Shown here piece after piece: positions 39,751 to 48,000 of a stretch of 64,000 nt of DNA; the first letter of the stretch is position 1, and the number at the start of each line of letters is the position of its first letter. The position numbers were made by a program, and so were the translations under genes. Under the pieces are notes generated by a model. That model was not told the origin of the DNA and searched no databases. It was given only the letters and a program-made list of their open reading frames with translations. This stretch comes from Mycolicibacterium austroafricanum (GTDB taxonomy: Bacteria > Actinomycetota > Actinomycetes > Mycobacteriales > Mycobacteriaceae): NCBI RefSeq assembly GCF_000612725.1, contig NZ_HG964454.1:77483-141482 (forward strand), given 5' to 3'.

Positions 39751-39959
39751 CACACGGCCCTGTACGTCCCCCATGCTCAGCGTGCCGTGCTCCGGGCCCG
39801 CACTACTACCCGCCTGATCCCGGACTACCGTTACCTGGTGTGTGGCTGTGTGATTCGTGCGTGGACCCGGAGCTGGTACGGGCTCGGCTGGCGCGAGAAC
39901 CGCGGCGGTATATGCGCCTGTCCGGGTCCACGCAACGGATCGACGATCAGCGGCGGTAG
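39747..39959 (+). CDS. Small Cys-containing protein
   Basis: A 70-residue protein whose GTG start is inside a decamer copy (39743-39752) and overlaps the preceding stop by 4 bp. Cys are placed as CSAC and CDSCV, so one zinc site is likely. It overlaps the convergent gene end by 13 bp. Unrecognised. Confidence 0.6.
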   Translation: MTHGPVRPPCSACRAPGPHYYPPDPGLPLPGVWLCDSCVDPELVRARLAREPRRYMRLSGSTQRIDDQRR

Positions 39960-40288
39960 ACCGCGGAGTACCAGGTTGTGCAGCCTTCCACGTACACACC
40001 CACCTCGCCGAGAGCGTTCTGCAGGGCTTCGTGCGACTGGTGGTCGCCGTAGTCGAGATTGAACGCCCGCGCATGGTCGCCGCCGTCATGGGTGACGACC
40101 AGCAGCGACCGTGTGCCGTATTCCTCGCCGCGATCGGCCCATTGCTCAGGGGTGTAGAACCGTCCGCCGCCGCCGTGCTCCATCAGGTCGTGTTTGTCGA
40201 GGAACGCGCGGATCGTCTCCGCCGCGGTGCGGCCGGTGCCACGCAGGTCATCGGGGATCGGCCACAGGGTTTCGGCTGCTGTGCTCAT
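39947..40288 (-). CDS. Unknown protein
   Basis: A 113-residue protein starting MSTAAETLWPIPDD. A helical first half (AAETIRAFLDKHDLMEHGG) leads to strands (TRSLLVVTHDGG) and a helix ending in YSAVYRR. Unrecognised. Confidence 0.6.
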   Translation of the reverse strand: MSTAAETLWPIPDDLRGTGRTAAETIRAFLDKHDLMEHGGGGRFYTPEQWADRGEEYGTRSLLVVTHDGGDHARAFNLDYGDHQSHEALQNALGEVGVYVEGCTTWYSAVYRR

Positions 40289-40454
40289 CAGATGTCTCCT
40301 CGGTGTTGGTCGGCCGGCGTTGGTGTCCGGCGCCGTCACCGTGCCGCGAGGGCGGGATCGGTGACCGCCGCGGCGCGTGCGCGCCCCACTCGCCGGCAGG
40401 GGACCGGCGCCGGCACAGTCGCGCTGCCATCAGCCGACGAGAGGAACCATCGCC

Positions 40455-40703
40455 ATGGGCAGCCCGAACTACGAACAGCTGCGAGTCGACGTGCTCAACG
40501 CCGCCCGCGAAGGCCGCGCTACCTATCTGCCGGCCGGTGCGCGCGACAACGCCACCGCCCAAGTGTTCATCGACGGTCAACTGATCGGGCAGGCGTCCAC
40601 GCTGATGCACTTCGTGCGCGAGGATCCGGACAACACCACGCGGTTCGGGGAGCGCAAGTTGATCCCCGGGTGCGACCACCAGATCCCGGAACAGCTGCGC
40701 TGA
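40455..40703 (+). CDS. Small unknown protein
   Basis: An 82-residue protein starting MGSPNYEQL, with GAGAGG upstream. It has helix-strand alternation (EQLRVDVLNAAREG, TAQVFIDGQLIGQ). Unrecognised. Confidence 0.55.
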   Translation: MGSPNYEQLRVDVLNAAREGRATYLPAGARDNATAQVFIDGQLIGQASTLMHFVREDPDNTTRFGERKLIPGCDHQIPEQLR

Positions 40704-40844
40704 GGCTGGAGCGAGACACAGGGCTCGGCAACAAGTGACGGCGCCAGGGCCAGCCGTGTTCTCGGTCCGTACTGCATTGGCTGTCAAGGTTGTGTTGACT
40801 TGCACCCAGTTTCTCTCCGGGGCACTGTACGGACGACGGCAAGG

Positions 40845-41096
40845 TTAAAACGCCGTATCGCCAATTGCGAGCCTGAGTTTCAACAGCCGGGTGTGCGTGT
40901 CGGCGACCCGAGTAGCGGCCGTTACGACTGTGGTCCTGAAGTAGCTGAGTTGCTGTAGCTGCTCTGGGGTCATCCCGCTTTCTGTCGGTCCAACGGCATC
41001 GGATAGGTAGGCCGATGCCACCTGCGCCGCTTTGTGGGCTTCGCCGATGTGGTAGTCGATGGCGTCCTGTTCATTCTTGCTTTTCGGCGCGGACAT
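40845..41096 (-). CDS. Small helical unknown protein next to the CRISPR array
   Basis: An 83-residue all-helical protein (DAIDYHIGEAHKAAQVASAYLSDA, TVVTAATRVADTHTRLLKLRLAI). It lies just beyond the trailer end of the array. No similarity to Cas proteins is seen. Confidence 0.55.
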   Translation of the reverse strand: MSAPKSKNEQDAIDYHIGEAHKAAQVASAYLSDAVGPTESGMTPEQLQQLSYFRTTVVTAATRVADTHTRLLKLRLAIGDTAF

Positions 41097-41136
41097 ATTT
41101 GGATGGTCCTTCCTGTTCTGTATGCGTGCGTACCGC

Positions 41137-43550
41137 GATCAATCCCCGCGTGCGCGAGGGGAGACGACGGATCATGCCAGATGCCGGCGAGCGGCCAGAT
41201 CAATCCCCGCGTGCGGGGGAGACCTCATCATGGACAACGGTGCCGTACCCCGTGGGATCAATCCCCGCTTGAGCGGGGGAGACGGCGTTCGTCATCGCGG
41301 ATGGAGTCACGAACGCGGATCTCTCCCCGCTTGCGCGGGTAGACTCCCCATCGAGGCCGAATTCCATTGCAGCCCTGGATCAATCCCCGCCTACGCGGGG
41401 AGACCGAGAATGGCACGACAACCAGCGGCTGTCGATCGGATCAATCCCCGCGTGCGCGGGGGAGACCTCAGCTCCAATGTCCGCGTGTACGCGTCGACTG
41501 GATCAATCCCCGCGTGCGCGGGGGAGACGCCCAGGCGGCCGCCGAACGGGCTGCCGTGGTGGATCAATCCCCGCGTGCGCGGGGGAGACTCCATGCGGCG
41601 GCTGCACCAGGCGGACCACGCAGATCAATCCCCGCGTGCGCGGGGGAGACTCGATCGGATTCAGGAACAGCTCGACGTGGACGGATCAATCCCCGCGTGC
41701 GCGGGGGAGACACTGCGGGACCGAGGGTGCACAGGTCCAGTGTCGGATCAATCCCCGCGTGCGCGGGGGAGACACTGCGGGACCGAGGGTGCACAGGTCC
41801 AGTGTCGGATCAATCCCCGCGTGCGCGGGGGAGACTGCCGACGCCGTTCACGCGATGAGCAATCCTCGGATCAATCCCCGCGTGCGCGGGGGAGACTTTC
41901 GGCGATGGCGCCGGTCGTCAGCGTCTTTGGATCAATCCCCGCGTGCGCGGGGGAGACGTACCGGGCACGTTCGTCCAGATCGCACCGGAGGATCAATCCC
42001 CGCGTGTGCGGGGGAGACTGCCCGGATCCTGAACGCTGTCGACAGCGAGTGGGATCAATCCCCGCGTGCGCGGGGGAGACCGGCCACGCTTGATCGGGAT
42101 GACCGCCGCGTGGGATCAATCCCAGCGTGCGCGGGGGAGACTGGTGGCGTCATTCCTGTCGCTGCGCGACTCGGTGATCAATCCCCGCGTGCGCGGGGGG
42201 AGACGCCATCGCCGGGTCCGCACATCCATCGGGACCGGATCAATCCCCGCGTGCGCGGGGGAGACTGAACGACGCGACGATGGCGACCACGAGCGGAGGA
42301 TCAATCCCCGCTTGCGCGGGGGAGACTCGAGGCCATCGTGCTCCGCGCCGCAATCCCCGGATCAATCCCCGCTTGCGCGGGGGAGACCTGCGGGTGGGCG
42401 CACTTGGCGATCGTTGCGCCGGATCAATCCCCGCTTGCGCGGGGGAGACGACGATCCAGCTCCCGCGGCCCGTCGGTCATGGGATCAATCCCCGCTTGCG
42501 CGGGGGAGACAGCCCTCCGCGGGTGGCACTCCGGGTGGCTCTGGATCAATCCCCGCTTGCGCGGGGGAGACCTGAGTGGGATCGCTCTTGCGTTTCTGTA
42601 GCAGGATCAATCCCCGCTTGCGCGGGGGAGACCGATCAGCACCAGCGCCGCTGCCCGCACCGCAGGATCAATCCCCGCTTGCGCGGGGGAGACGATCGGC
42701 CGCTGGCCCGCCAGGTCGAGCAGCACGGATCAATCCCCGCTTGCGCGGGGGAGACGGAGCATGCCTGGCGGGAGGCGCAGCTCGCAGGGATCAATCCCCG
42801 CTTGCGCGGGGGAGACTTCGAGCGCGATGACGGGTATGGAATCGACTGGGATCAATCCCCGCTTGCGCGGGGGAGACGCCGAGGATCAGCCAGGCCAGCA
42901 GCTCGCCGCGGATCAATCCCCGCTTGCGCGGGGGAGACTCATCGAGATCGAGGGCACCGTCGCGCTTTCGGGATCAATCCCCGCGTGCGCGGGGGAGACC
43001 ACCCAGGCGCTGGCTGCACTGGCCGACGGTGACGGATCAATCCCCGCGTGCGCGGGGGAGACCGTGTACACCGAGACCGACGAATTCGGTTCTGGATCAA
43101 TCCCCGCGTGCGCGGGGGAGACCCCGACGACACGCAGGTACTCGCGCCACAGCTGGGATCAATCCCCGCGTGCGCGGGGAGACCTCATACAGCGCCTCGG
43201 CGACGCAGGCATCTGGGATCAATCCCCGCGTGCGCGGGGAGACCTCATACAGCGCCTCGGCGACGCAGGCATCTGGGATCAATCCCCGCGTGCGCGGGGG
43301 AGACATGAAGCGGTGGTCGAAGTCACGCGCGTGTGGGGATCAATCCCCGCGTGCGCGGGGGAGACCGAAGAGCGCGTCGGCCACGATCGCCCGGCCCGGA
43401 TCAATCCCCGCGTGCGCGGGGGAGACTGGTGGCGTGGGCTCGCGGGTCGGTCATGGCGTTGGATCAATCCCCGCGTGCGCGGGGGAGACCCGCGGCATCA
43501 AACTCGATCCCCCGGCTATTTGGATCAATCCCCGCGTGCGCGGGGGAGAC
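41137..43550 (-). CRISPR. Type I-E-like CRISPR array, 40 repeats, no cas genes
   Basis: Forty repeats of 29 bp (GGATCAATCCCCGCG then TGCGCGGGGGAGAC on the plus strand) with 39 spacers of about 32-33 bp. The repeat is a hairpin-forming type I-E repeat; its minus-strand form GTCTCCCCCGCGCACGCGGG matches the usual crRNA orientation. The first five repeats on the left (41137-41404) are degenerate, which marks the trailer and puts the leader on the right. Repeats fall into blocks: CGTGCGC (41438-42265), CTTGCGC (42298-42938), CGTGCGC again (42971-43550). Two spacers are duplicated: 41712-41744 with 41774-41806, and 43184-43215 with 43244-43275. No cas gene is in the window. Confidence 0.95.
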
Positions 43551-43640
43551 AAGAGGCGACCTGCGGGTTTACCCTCGCCGTTATCGTTTTGTTACCAAAG
43601 AACCTGTGCGTTTCCTGAGAACGTGGTGCGGGCAGGGTGA
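43551..43640 (-). promoter_or_regulatory. Probable CRISPR leader
   Basis: Sequence next to the conserved end of the array, with a relatively AT-rich stretch (43570-43615, TTATCGTTTTGTTACCAAAG on the plus strand). A promoter for the minus-strand transcript would lie here. Confidence 0.5.
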
Positions 43641-43990
43641 AACACCGCCTAGCCACGTTGGGCGAGCGGAAAGCCGCAAGGATGCCCTCTCGCGAGCGCA
43701 GCGGTGGTCGTTCCGGTAATTCGGGGTGGTGCGGGTGCTCCTGGTGGTACGGGTCGCGGTCTTCGCCACGATCATCCAGCTCGACGCAGTGGAGCGCAGC
43801 TGCGGAGTTGGTGGTCGGTGTTCAGTTGTCAATCTTGCAGGAGAACTCACTAATTCTCTAATTTAGAGACTAGCGCACACCGCAGCCTACCGCGCGGCGC
43901 GGGTGCCATCTGGTCGAAGCTGTCGAACAGCGTGGCCCCGGAGCCGGTTTCAGGCGTCGGCTTCGCGGTTCAGGGCGGGTGGGCGGCGAA
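43641..43990. other. Gene-free stretch right of the CRISPR leader
   Basis: Short frames exist on both strands (for example an 89-codon minus frame whose GTG is at 43850, 3 bp past the palindrome) but their composition does not look coding. The only clear signal is operator site 4 at 43854-43870. Confidence 0.45.
43854..43870 (-). promoter_or_regulatory. Palindromic operator, site 4 (near CRISPR leader)
   Basis: Plus strand reads TTCTCTAATTTAGAGAC followed by TAGC; the thrC site at 29837 reads TTCTCTATTTTAGAGACTAG, so these two share flanks. On the minus strand it contains TAAATT, a possible -10. Transcription leftward from here would enter the CRISPR leader and array. Confidence 0.6.
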
Positions 43991-44182
43991 CTATCTCGCG
44001 ACAAACGACAGGAACACGCTCTGATTCTCGCCGCTGGCTGACACGGTGATGTCGCCGTCGGCATGCACCGGGTCGCCGCCGGCGGTGCGGATCTTCGCGG
44101 CTACCGATTCGAGCGCAGCCGCGAGTGCTTCTGCGTCGTCGTAGCCGTCGGTGGATGCGTTCAGATTCAGGTTCATCGACAT
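43991..44182 (-). CDS. Small unknown protein
   Basis: A 63-residue protein (MSMNLNLNASTDGYDDAEAL...) with strand-helix-strand-strand layout (LAAALESVAAKIRTAGG, GDITVSASGENQSVFLSF). Unrecognised; it follows the MerR-like gene by about 85 bp on the same strand. Confidence 0.55.
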   Translation of the reverse strand: MSMNLNLNASTDGYDDAEALAAALESVAAKIRTAGGDPVHADGDITVSASGENQSVFLSFVAR

Positions 44183-44267
44183 GTCGGCAGACTCTCAGCT
44201 GCCGAGCCGGGGACGGGCGCCTGGCGCGGCGGACTTACGGATCCGATCGATCAGCCAGCGAGACCGG

Positions 44268-44708
44268 TCAGCCTCTGTCTGCCTCGATGACGTCGCAGAG
44301 TGCGCGGTGGTACAGCTCCACGTTGATGCGGGCGTGCTCAAACTGGGTCAGCGCCGCTGCGAGTGTCGTCTGTCCGGATCCCGAGCCATATCGCGACGCA
44401 GCGGTGAAGTCGATGCCCAGCGGTTCGGTCGGGTGCTCGCGAGCTTCGTTGATGTCGTTGCGCACCGCTTCGAGTTCGAGGAGCACCCGGTCGAGCATTC
44501 TGGCGGCCTGCTGTAGGTGCCGGTCGCGATGTCGCTCCAGCAGTGCCCGGCATTGTGCCCAGGTCGGCACGGCGTCATCGGGGATCAATGGATGGCCCTG
44601 CGGTGTGCGCTCGGCGGGCAGCAGTCCGTCGGCCACCAGAAACTGCAGTGTGCGCACTTTGATCCCGCACCGTTTCGACACCTCGGAGAGTTTCAACAGC
44701 TCGCCCAT
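44268..44708 (-). CDS. MerR/excisionase-like DNA-binding protein
   Basis: A 146-residue protein with an N-terminal MerR-type winged helix (LLKLSEVSKRCGIKVRTLQFLVADGLLP). A helical coiled-coil-like region follows (about 45-95, RDRHLQQAARMLDRVLLELEAVRNDINEA), then a helical C-terminus. It is the last gene before the island border, where excisionases and integrase regulators often lie. It could be the excisionase or a regulator of the island; unproven. Confidence 0.65.
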   Translation of the reverse strand: MGELLKLSEVSKRCGIKVRTLQFLVADGLLPAERTPQGHPLIPDDAVPTWAQCRALLERHRDRHLQQAARMLDRVLLELEAVRNDINEAREHPTEPLGIDFTAASRYGSGSGQTTLAAALTQFEHARINVELYHRALCDVIEADRG

Positions 44709-45053
44709 CCGGCATACCCCCTTCGCGTCCGAGCCTCGACGGTAGCGCCCCGACCCGCAGCGCCGGCAACGTCCGGCGAACCGTTCCGCAGCTGTGGGCG
44801 CAGGCGTCGGCGGACCTCCGGCGGCCCGGTGCCGGCGCGCATCAAAACGGCCCTGGCGTCAAGCACGCAGACGTGACACGCTGAATCGGTCCCCGTCGTT
44901 TGTCAGCGCAGTTCAGAAGCCATTCCGCGCTCGGTTAGAGTGACACATCGGTGACACTCAACGGGTAATCCGATAGCGACCTAAACGAGCATTTTCCCAG
45001 TTCAGCGCCGTCGGCTCAGTTGTAGCGAGCTGGGAAAACAGTGCTCTACACTC
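44709..45053. other. Gene-free region before the attachment site, candidate arm sites
   Basis: No gene. It holds GTGACAC three times (around 44873, 44941 and 44951) and an inverted repeat TTTTCCCAG (44992-45000) / CTGGGAAAA (45030-45038) just before the tRNA-derived core. These are the kinds of repeats bound by integrase and excisionase. A decamer near-copy (44869-44878) overlaps the first GTGACAC. Confidence 0.5.
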
Positions 45054-45096
45054 CTGGGGGTCAAGTGGTCGCAGGTTCAAATCCTGTCAGCCCGAC
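45054..45096 (+). other. Attachment-site core: 3' half of tRNA-Pro(GGG)
   Basis: From CTGGGGG (anticodon loop) through TCAAG (3' anticodon stem), the T arm GCAGGTTCAAATCCTGT and the acceptor strand CAGCCCGA, this matches the 3' half of a tRNA-Pro with anticodon GGG. The bases before it cannot form the 5' anticodon stem, so it is not a complete tRNA. Such duplicated 3' halves mark the far end of islands integrated in tRNA genes; the intact gene should be at the left end of the island, outside this window. Confidence 0.8.
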
Positions 45097-45108
45097 AGTG
45101 AAGCAAGA

Positions 45109-45138
45109 GGCCAGGACCGGTGTGAGCCGGGCCTGGCC
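45109..45138 (+). terminator. Terminator after the tRNA-Pro remnant
   Basis: A stem GGCCAGG-CCGG / CCGG-CCTGGCC with one mismatch and a 6-nt loop, followed by CTTT; probably the original tRNA-Pro terminator. Confidence 0.65.
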
Positions 45139-45244
45139 CTTTGCGTTGCGGGGGCCGACGTGTTGCTGGGAGCCGAAGTGGCCGCCGAGGCACGAGGCGG
45201 CTCCTGTCTCGGGTCGCGGTTCTGTCGCGTGAGATCGTCGGCCA

Positions 45245-46762
45245 TCAGGCCGCCTGATCTCCTGGTGGTGCGGGGCCGCCGGGTTTACCGGCGTCGTCGG
45301 TTGGGCGGGGGCCGTTTGTCTCGTCGCCGCGCGGATTTCCTTGAGCGGATCCCGCTGATTCGATCTCCGCTTCAGTGTCGTTGTGGCCCTGGGGTTCTGG
45401 TTCGTCGGGTGGGTGCAGGAGGCGTTCGGGGCGGTGGTAGTTGTTGATTCGGGCTTGGCCGGTGTCCAGTGATGGTGGGGGAATCCATTCGACTTCGCAG
45501 CGCTCGTTCATGCGGGTGGTCCAGCCGCCGTTGTTGTCGACGCTGCGGTTGTCGGGCCCACACGCCAAACCGAGTTCGTCGACGTTGGTGTTACCACCCT
45601 TGGCGAAGTCAGCCTCCACATGGTGGCCCTGACAGCCGTAGGCGCCGACGGTGCAGCCGGGTTTGGTGCATCCGCCGTCGCGGGCGATCAGCATGATCCG
45701 CTGGGCCGGGGAGGCGATCCGTCGAGTGCGGAACAGATCCAGCGCTGATCCGGTGGCGCGGTCGAACACCGCGAGGTAGTGGTTCGCGTGCCCGGCCATC
45801 CGGATCACCTCCGCGATCGGCATCACGGTGCCGCCGCCGGTGACACCGACCCCGGCGCGCGATTCCAGGTCTTGGAGGGTGGTGCGGATGATCACCGACA
45901 CCGGCAACCCGTTGAGCTGCCCCAACTGTCCGCTCATCAGTGCGATGCGCCCGCCGGCGAGGAGCGCGTCGTGTTGGCGTTGAGCCAGGCTGCGCTGATC
46001 GTGGTCGATCTGGGCCTGTGACGGCGTGCCTGAGGTGCACGGCTCAGGATCGTCGGGATTACACATCCCGGGGGCGGCGAATTTGGCGAAGATCGCCTCC
46101 CACACCGCCCAGGCTTCCGGGGTCAGCGTCGCCGACACGTCGACCATGCCGTCCTCGCGCTGTTTGTGTTTGGTGACCGCGCGCTTGCGGGCGCGTTCGC
46201 GCTCGTCGGGTTCGGGTCCGTCCTGATCGAGCAGGAACAAGGTCCGGTCCGCGGAGTCTTTGAGTTCTTTGGGGCCGTTGCCGACGGCGGTGCGGACCAG
46301 GTCGACCTCGATGCGCTCCCGCGTCGCGGTGTCCACGAAGCCGGGCAACTTGGCCATGGCTTTGCGGATCACCTCGACATGCTCGGCGTTGATCAGCCCG
46401 TGGGCTTGGGCGGCCGCAGTCGCGGGCAGCACCGGCGGCAACGCTTCTCCGGTCATGGCTTGGCGTGGCGCCAACACCGCGGCCTCGGTGAGCCGGCGAT
46501 GCGCCTCGCTGGTCGAGATCCGCCAACGGACTGCCAGGACCTCTTTCCAGGATTTGGCACCCATCTGGGGCGGGGTCGTCTCGGCCTGCAACCGCGCCAA
46601 CAACCGGTAACTCAACGCGGGCAGTCGACACCCCACAGTTTCGAGCTCATCAAGAGCCGCAACGAGATCGGGCCGAGTCAGCAGGTCGACATCACACGCC
46701 GCCATGTCGTCGAACGCAGTGCGCAGCGCGGTGACCGCGGCCTGTACGTCGCTTCCCGACAT
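45245..46762 (-). CDS. DUF222/HNH endonuclease, 13E12-type
   Basis: A 505-residue protein of the mycobacterial 13E12 repeat family. The N-terminal DUF222 region (about 1-330) is followed by an HNH nuclease domain. The HNH part shows RDGGCTKPGC, YGCQGHHVEADF and NVDELGLACGPDNRSV, with zinc-binding Cys and the catalytic His pair. The C-terminus is Pro/Glu-rich. ATG at 46762 is preferred over 46777 because the latter lies inside a LexA-like box. This family is often SOS-induced in M. tuberculosis. It is the first chromosomal gene next to the island. Confidence 0.85.
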   Translation of the reverse strand: MSGSDVQAAVTALRTAFDDMAACDVDLLTRPDLVAALDELETVGCRLPALSYRLLARLQAETTPPQMGAKSWKEVLAVRWRISTSEAHRRLTEAAVLAPRQAMTGEALPPVLPATAAAQAHGLINAEHVEVIRKAMAKLPGFVDTATRERIEVDLVRTAVGNGPKELKDSADRTLFLLDQDGPEPDERERARKRAVTKHKQREDGMVDVSATLTPEAWAVWEAIFAKFAAPGMCNPDDPEPCTSGTPSQAQIDHDQRSLAQRQHDALLAGGRIALMSGQLGQLNGLPVSVIIRTTLQDLESRAGVGVTGGGTVMPIAEVIRMAGHANHYLAVFDRATGSALDLFRTRRIASPAQRIMLIARDGGCTKPGCTVGAYGCQGHHVEADFAKGGNTNVDELGLACGPDNRSVDNNGGWTTRMNERCEVEWIPPPSLDTGQARINNYHRPERLLHPPDEPEPQGHNDTEAEIESAGSAQGNPRGDETNGPRPTDDAGKPGGPAPPGDQAA

Positions 46763-46765
46763 AGC

Positions 46766-46781
46766 TCGAACATACATTCGA
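46766..46781 (-). promoter_or_regulatory. LexA (SOS) box
   Basis: TCGAACATACATTCGA, one mismatch from the mycobacterial SOS box TCGAAC-N4-GTTCGA. On the minus strand it includes TATGTT, a possible -10, and ends 4 bp before the ATG of the HNH gene, which suggests a leaderless LexA-repressed mRNA. Confidence 0.7.
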
Positions 46782-46955
46782 CCACCGACAAAACCGGACC
46801 GCTCCGACAGCTCATCCTCGGTTCAGTCCGGTGCTGCAATGCCGGCGAGCGATGTGGTGCCTCTGCGCGCATTCAAGCCTGGCTGTCGGAGGCTGGGCGA
46901 ATACTGCCCACAACTGAGCGTCGCCCTGCGCGGCGCCGATCCGGCAGGGGGAACC

Positions 46956-47939
46956 ATGGGAAATCGGGCCAACATCGTGTTGGTGGATCATGACGGCTGG
47001 CAACTGAGGTACTCGCACTGGGCGGGGTGCCGGATGCTCGACGCCTTGCTCGCGGGACCGGAGATGGCTACGCGCTACATCCTCGCGCAAGAGACCAGTG
47101 AATTTTGGACTGACGATCTGTGGTCCGACGGTGGCCTGCTTCTGGACCTTGTGGCGCACCGGCTGCTGTTCTTCGGCGAGGAAATCATGACGAGGATGAA
47201 CGAGCGGCGGGCCATGTTCCAGGTGTTGGAGATCTTGTGGCCGGGCTACTCGATCTCTTGGGCGTATGGTGCGACTGCGGAGATCGCCGCATATGTCGGT
47301 GCTCGAATCCCTCTGTGCGACAATCCCTCTCGCCCGGAGCTGAAGACGGCAGCGGACACCGATCGCTTACATCACCTTGTCACCGTCACTAGTGGCAACG
47401 GCCGTGTTCGAGCCTGGCCACTGTGGTGGGGCAGCAGTGCCGCGTGGCACGGTCCGCAACTGCTCGACATGCTGCCCGGCACCGGGAAGTCTTCGCTGCG
47501 CCTAGGCATCTTGCCCGAGAGTGGTGTGCATATCGACGAGACGAACGAGACCGTCGGAGTATGGGTTACCAACCCGAATCCCGGGCTCGTGTGGTGGTTA
47601 CCGCAATTGTGGCCGGGTTGGCGCGCCGAGTTCTGGGAGGACCGTTACGAAGAGCAGCTGCGCCGGTGTGGCCCGCTCATCACCGCCCCCGCGCTCGACG
47701 TCGACTCCGGCGCTGCTGAGGCTAAAGTGCGGCTGAAGGAGCGGATTTTCCAACGGCGCGAAGACAGCCCTGCGGGTCAGCTCAGCCGTCTCGCCGAGCT
47801 GCTCGTCGCCGCCGGGTTGCCGATCCCGGAGGTCAGCGCATCGGCGGTCGTGGATGTGGGTGCGCGACCGAGCCCGGCCGAATGGGCGTGCTTTGAACGC
47901 GCCTGCGCAAGAGTCCGCGCCTCGGGGAACGCGGCCTGA
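46956..47939 (+). CDS. Unknown protein
   Basis: A 327-residue protein, ATG with CAGGGGGA upstream. It is very Trp-rich (WSDGG, WPLWWGSS, GLVWWLPQLWPGWRAEFWEDRYEEQLRRC) with no signal peptide or membrane helix. The C-terminal 100 residues are helical. No family recognised. It is divergent from the HNH gene, which stands behind the LexA-like box. Confidence 0.65.
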   Translation: MGNRANIVLVDHDGWQLRYSHWAGCRMLDALLAGPEMATRYILAQETSEFWTDDLWSDGGLLLDLVAHRLLFFGEEIMTRMNERRAMFQVLEILWPGYSISWAYGATAEIAAYVGARIPLCDNPSRPELKTAADTDRLHHLVTVTSGNGRVRAWPLWWGSSAAWHGPQLLDMLPGTGKSSLRLGILPESGVHIDETNETVGVWVTNPNPGLVWWLPQLWPGWRAEFWEDRYEEQLRRCGPLITAPALDVDSGAAEAKVRLKERIFQRREDSPAGQLSRLAELLVAAGLPIPEVSASAVVDVGARPSPAEWACFERACARVRASGNAA

Positions 47940-48000
47940 TCCGGGTGTTGCCGGGCAGGGGAGGTGCCGACCGCCTCGCGCTTTCGCCCATAATCCTCGG

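Larger units (their letters stand above)
4975..39752. repeat. Dispersed decamer GGACGTGACA (13 exact copies)
   Basis: Minus-strand copies begin at 4975, 6840, 7443, 8534, 15690, 30365 and 38732. Plus-strand copies begin at 9600, 16188, 22566, 26880, 39421 and 39743. Copies one base off are at 29908 and 44869 (intergenic) and at 31093 (coding). Most exact copies continue as GGACGTGACAG. Some lie at gene starts, with the internal GTG as start codon (hsdM, 9604 and 39747); others are intergenic or inside genes. The interval given only marks the first and last exact copies. Found by eye; a few copies may have been missed. Confidence 0.85.

Noticed and set aside
41034..43640. Long open frames through the CRISPR array on both strands, with repeating INPRVRGGD- or SIPACAGET-type units
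   Set aside because: They are translations of the 29-bp repeats and spacers; the period and the repeat hairpin identify a CRISPR array, not a repeat protein.
43581..43850. An 89-codon minus frame starting 3 bp after palindrome site 4
   Set aside because: Ser/Thr/Arg-rich composition without domain pattern, and it runs into the CRISPR leader; the site more likely serves transcription of the array.
45011..45038. A D-arm-like sequence (GCTCAGTTGTAGCGAGC) before the tRNA-Pro remnant, suggesting a complete tRNA
   Set aside because: No 5' acceptor strand or 5' anticodon stem pairs with the 3' half, so a full cloverleaf cannot form.
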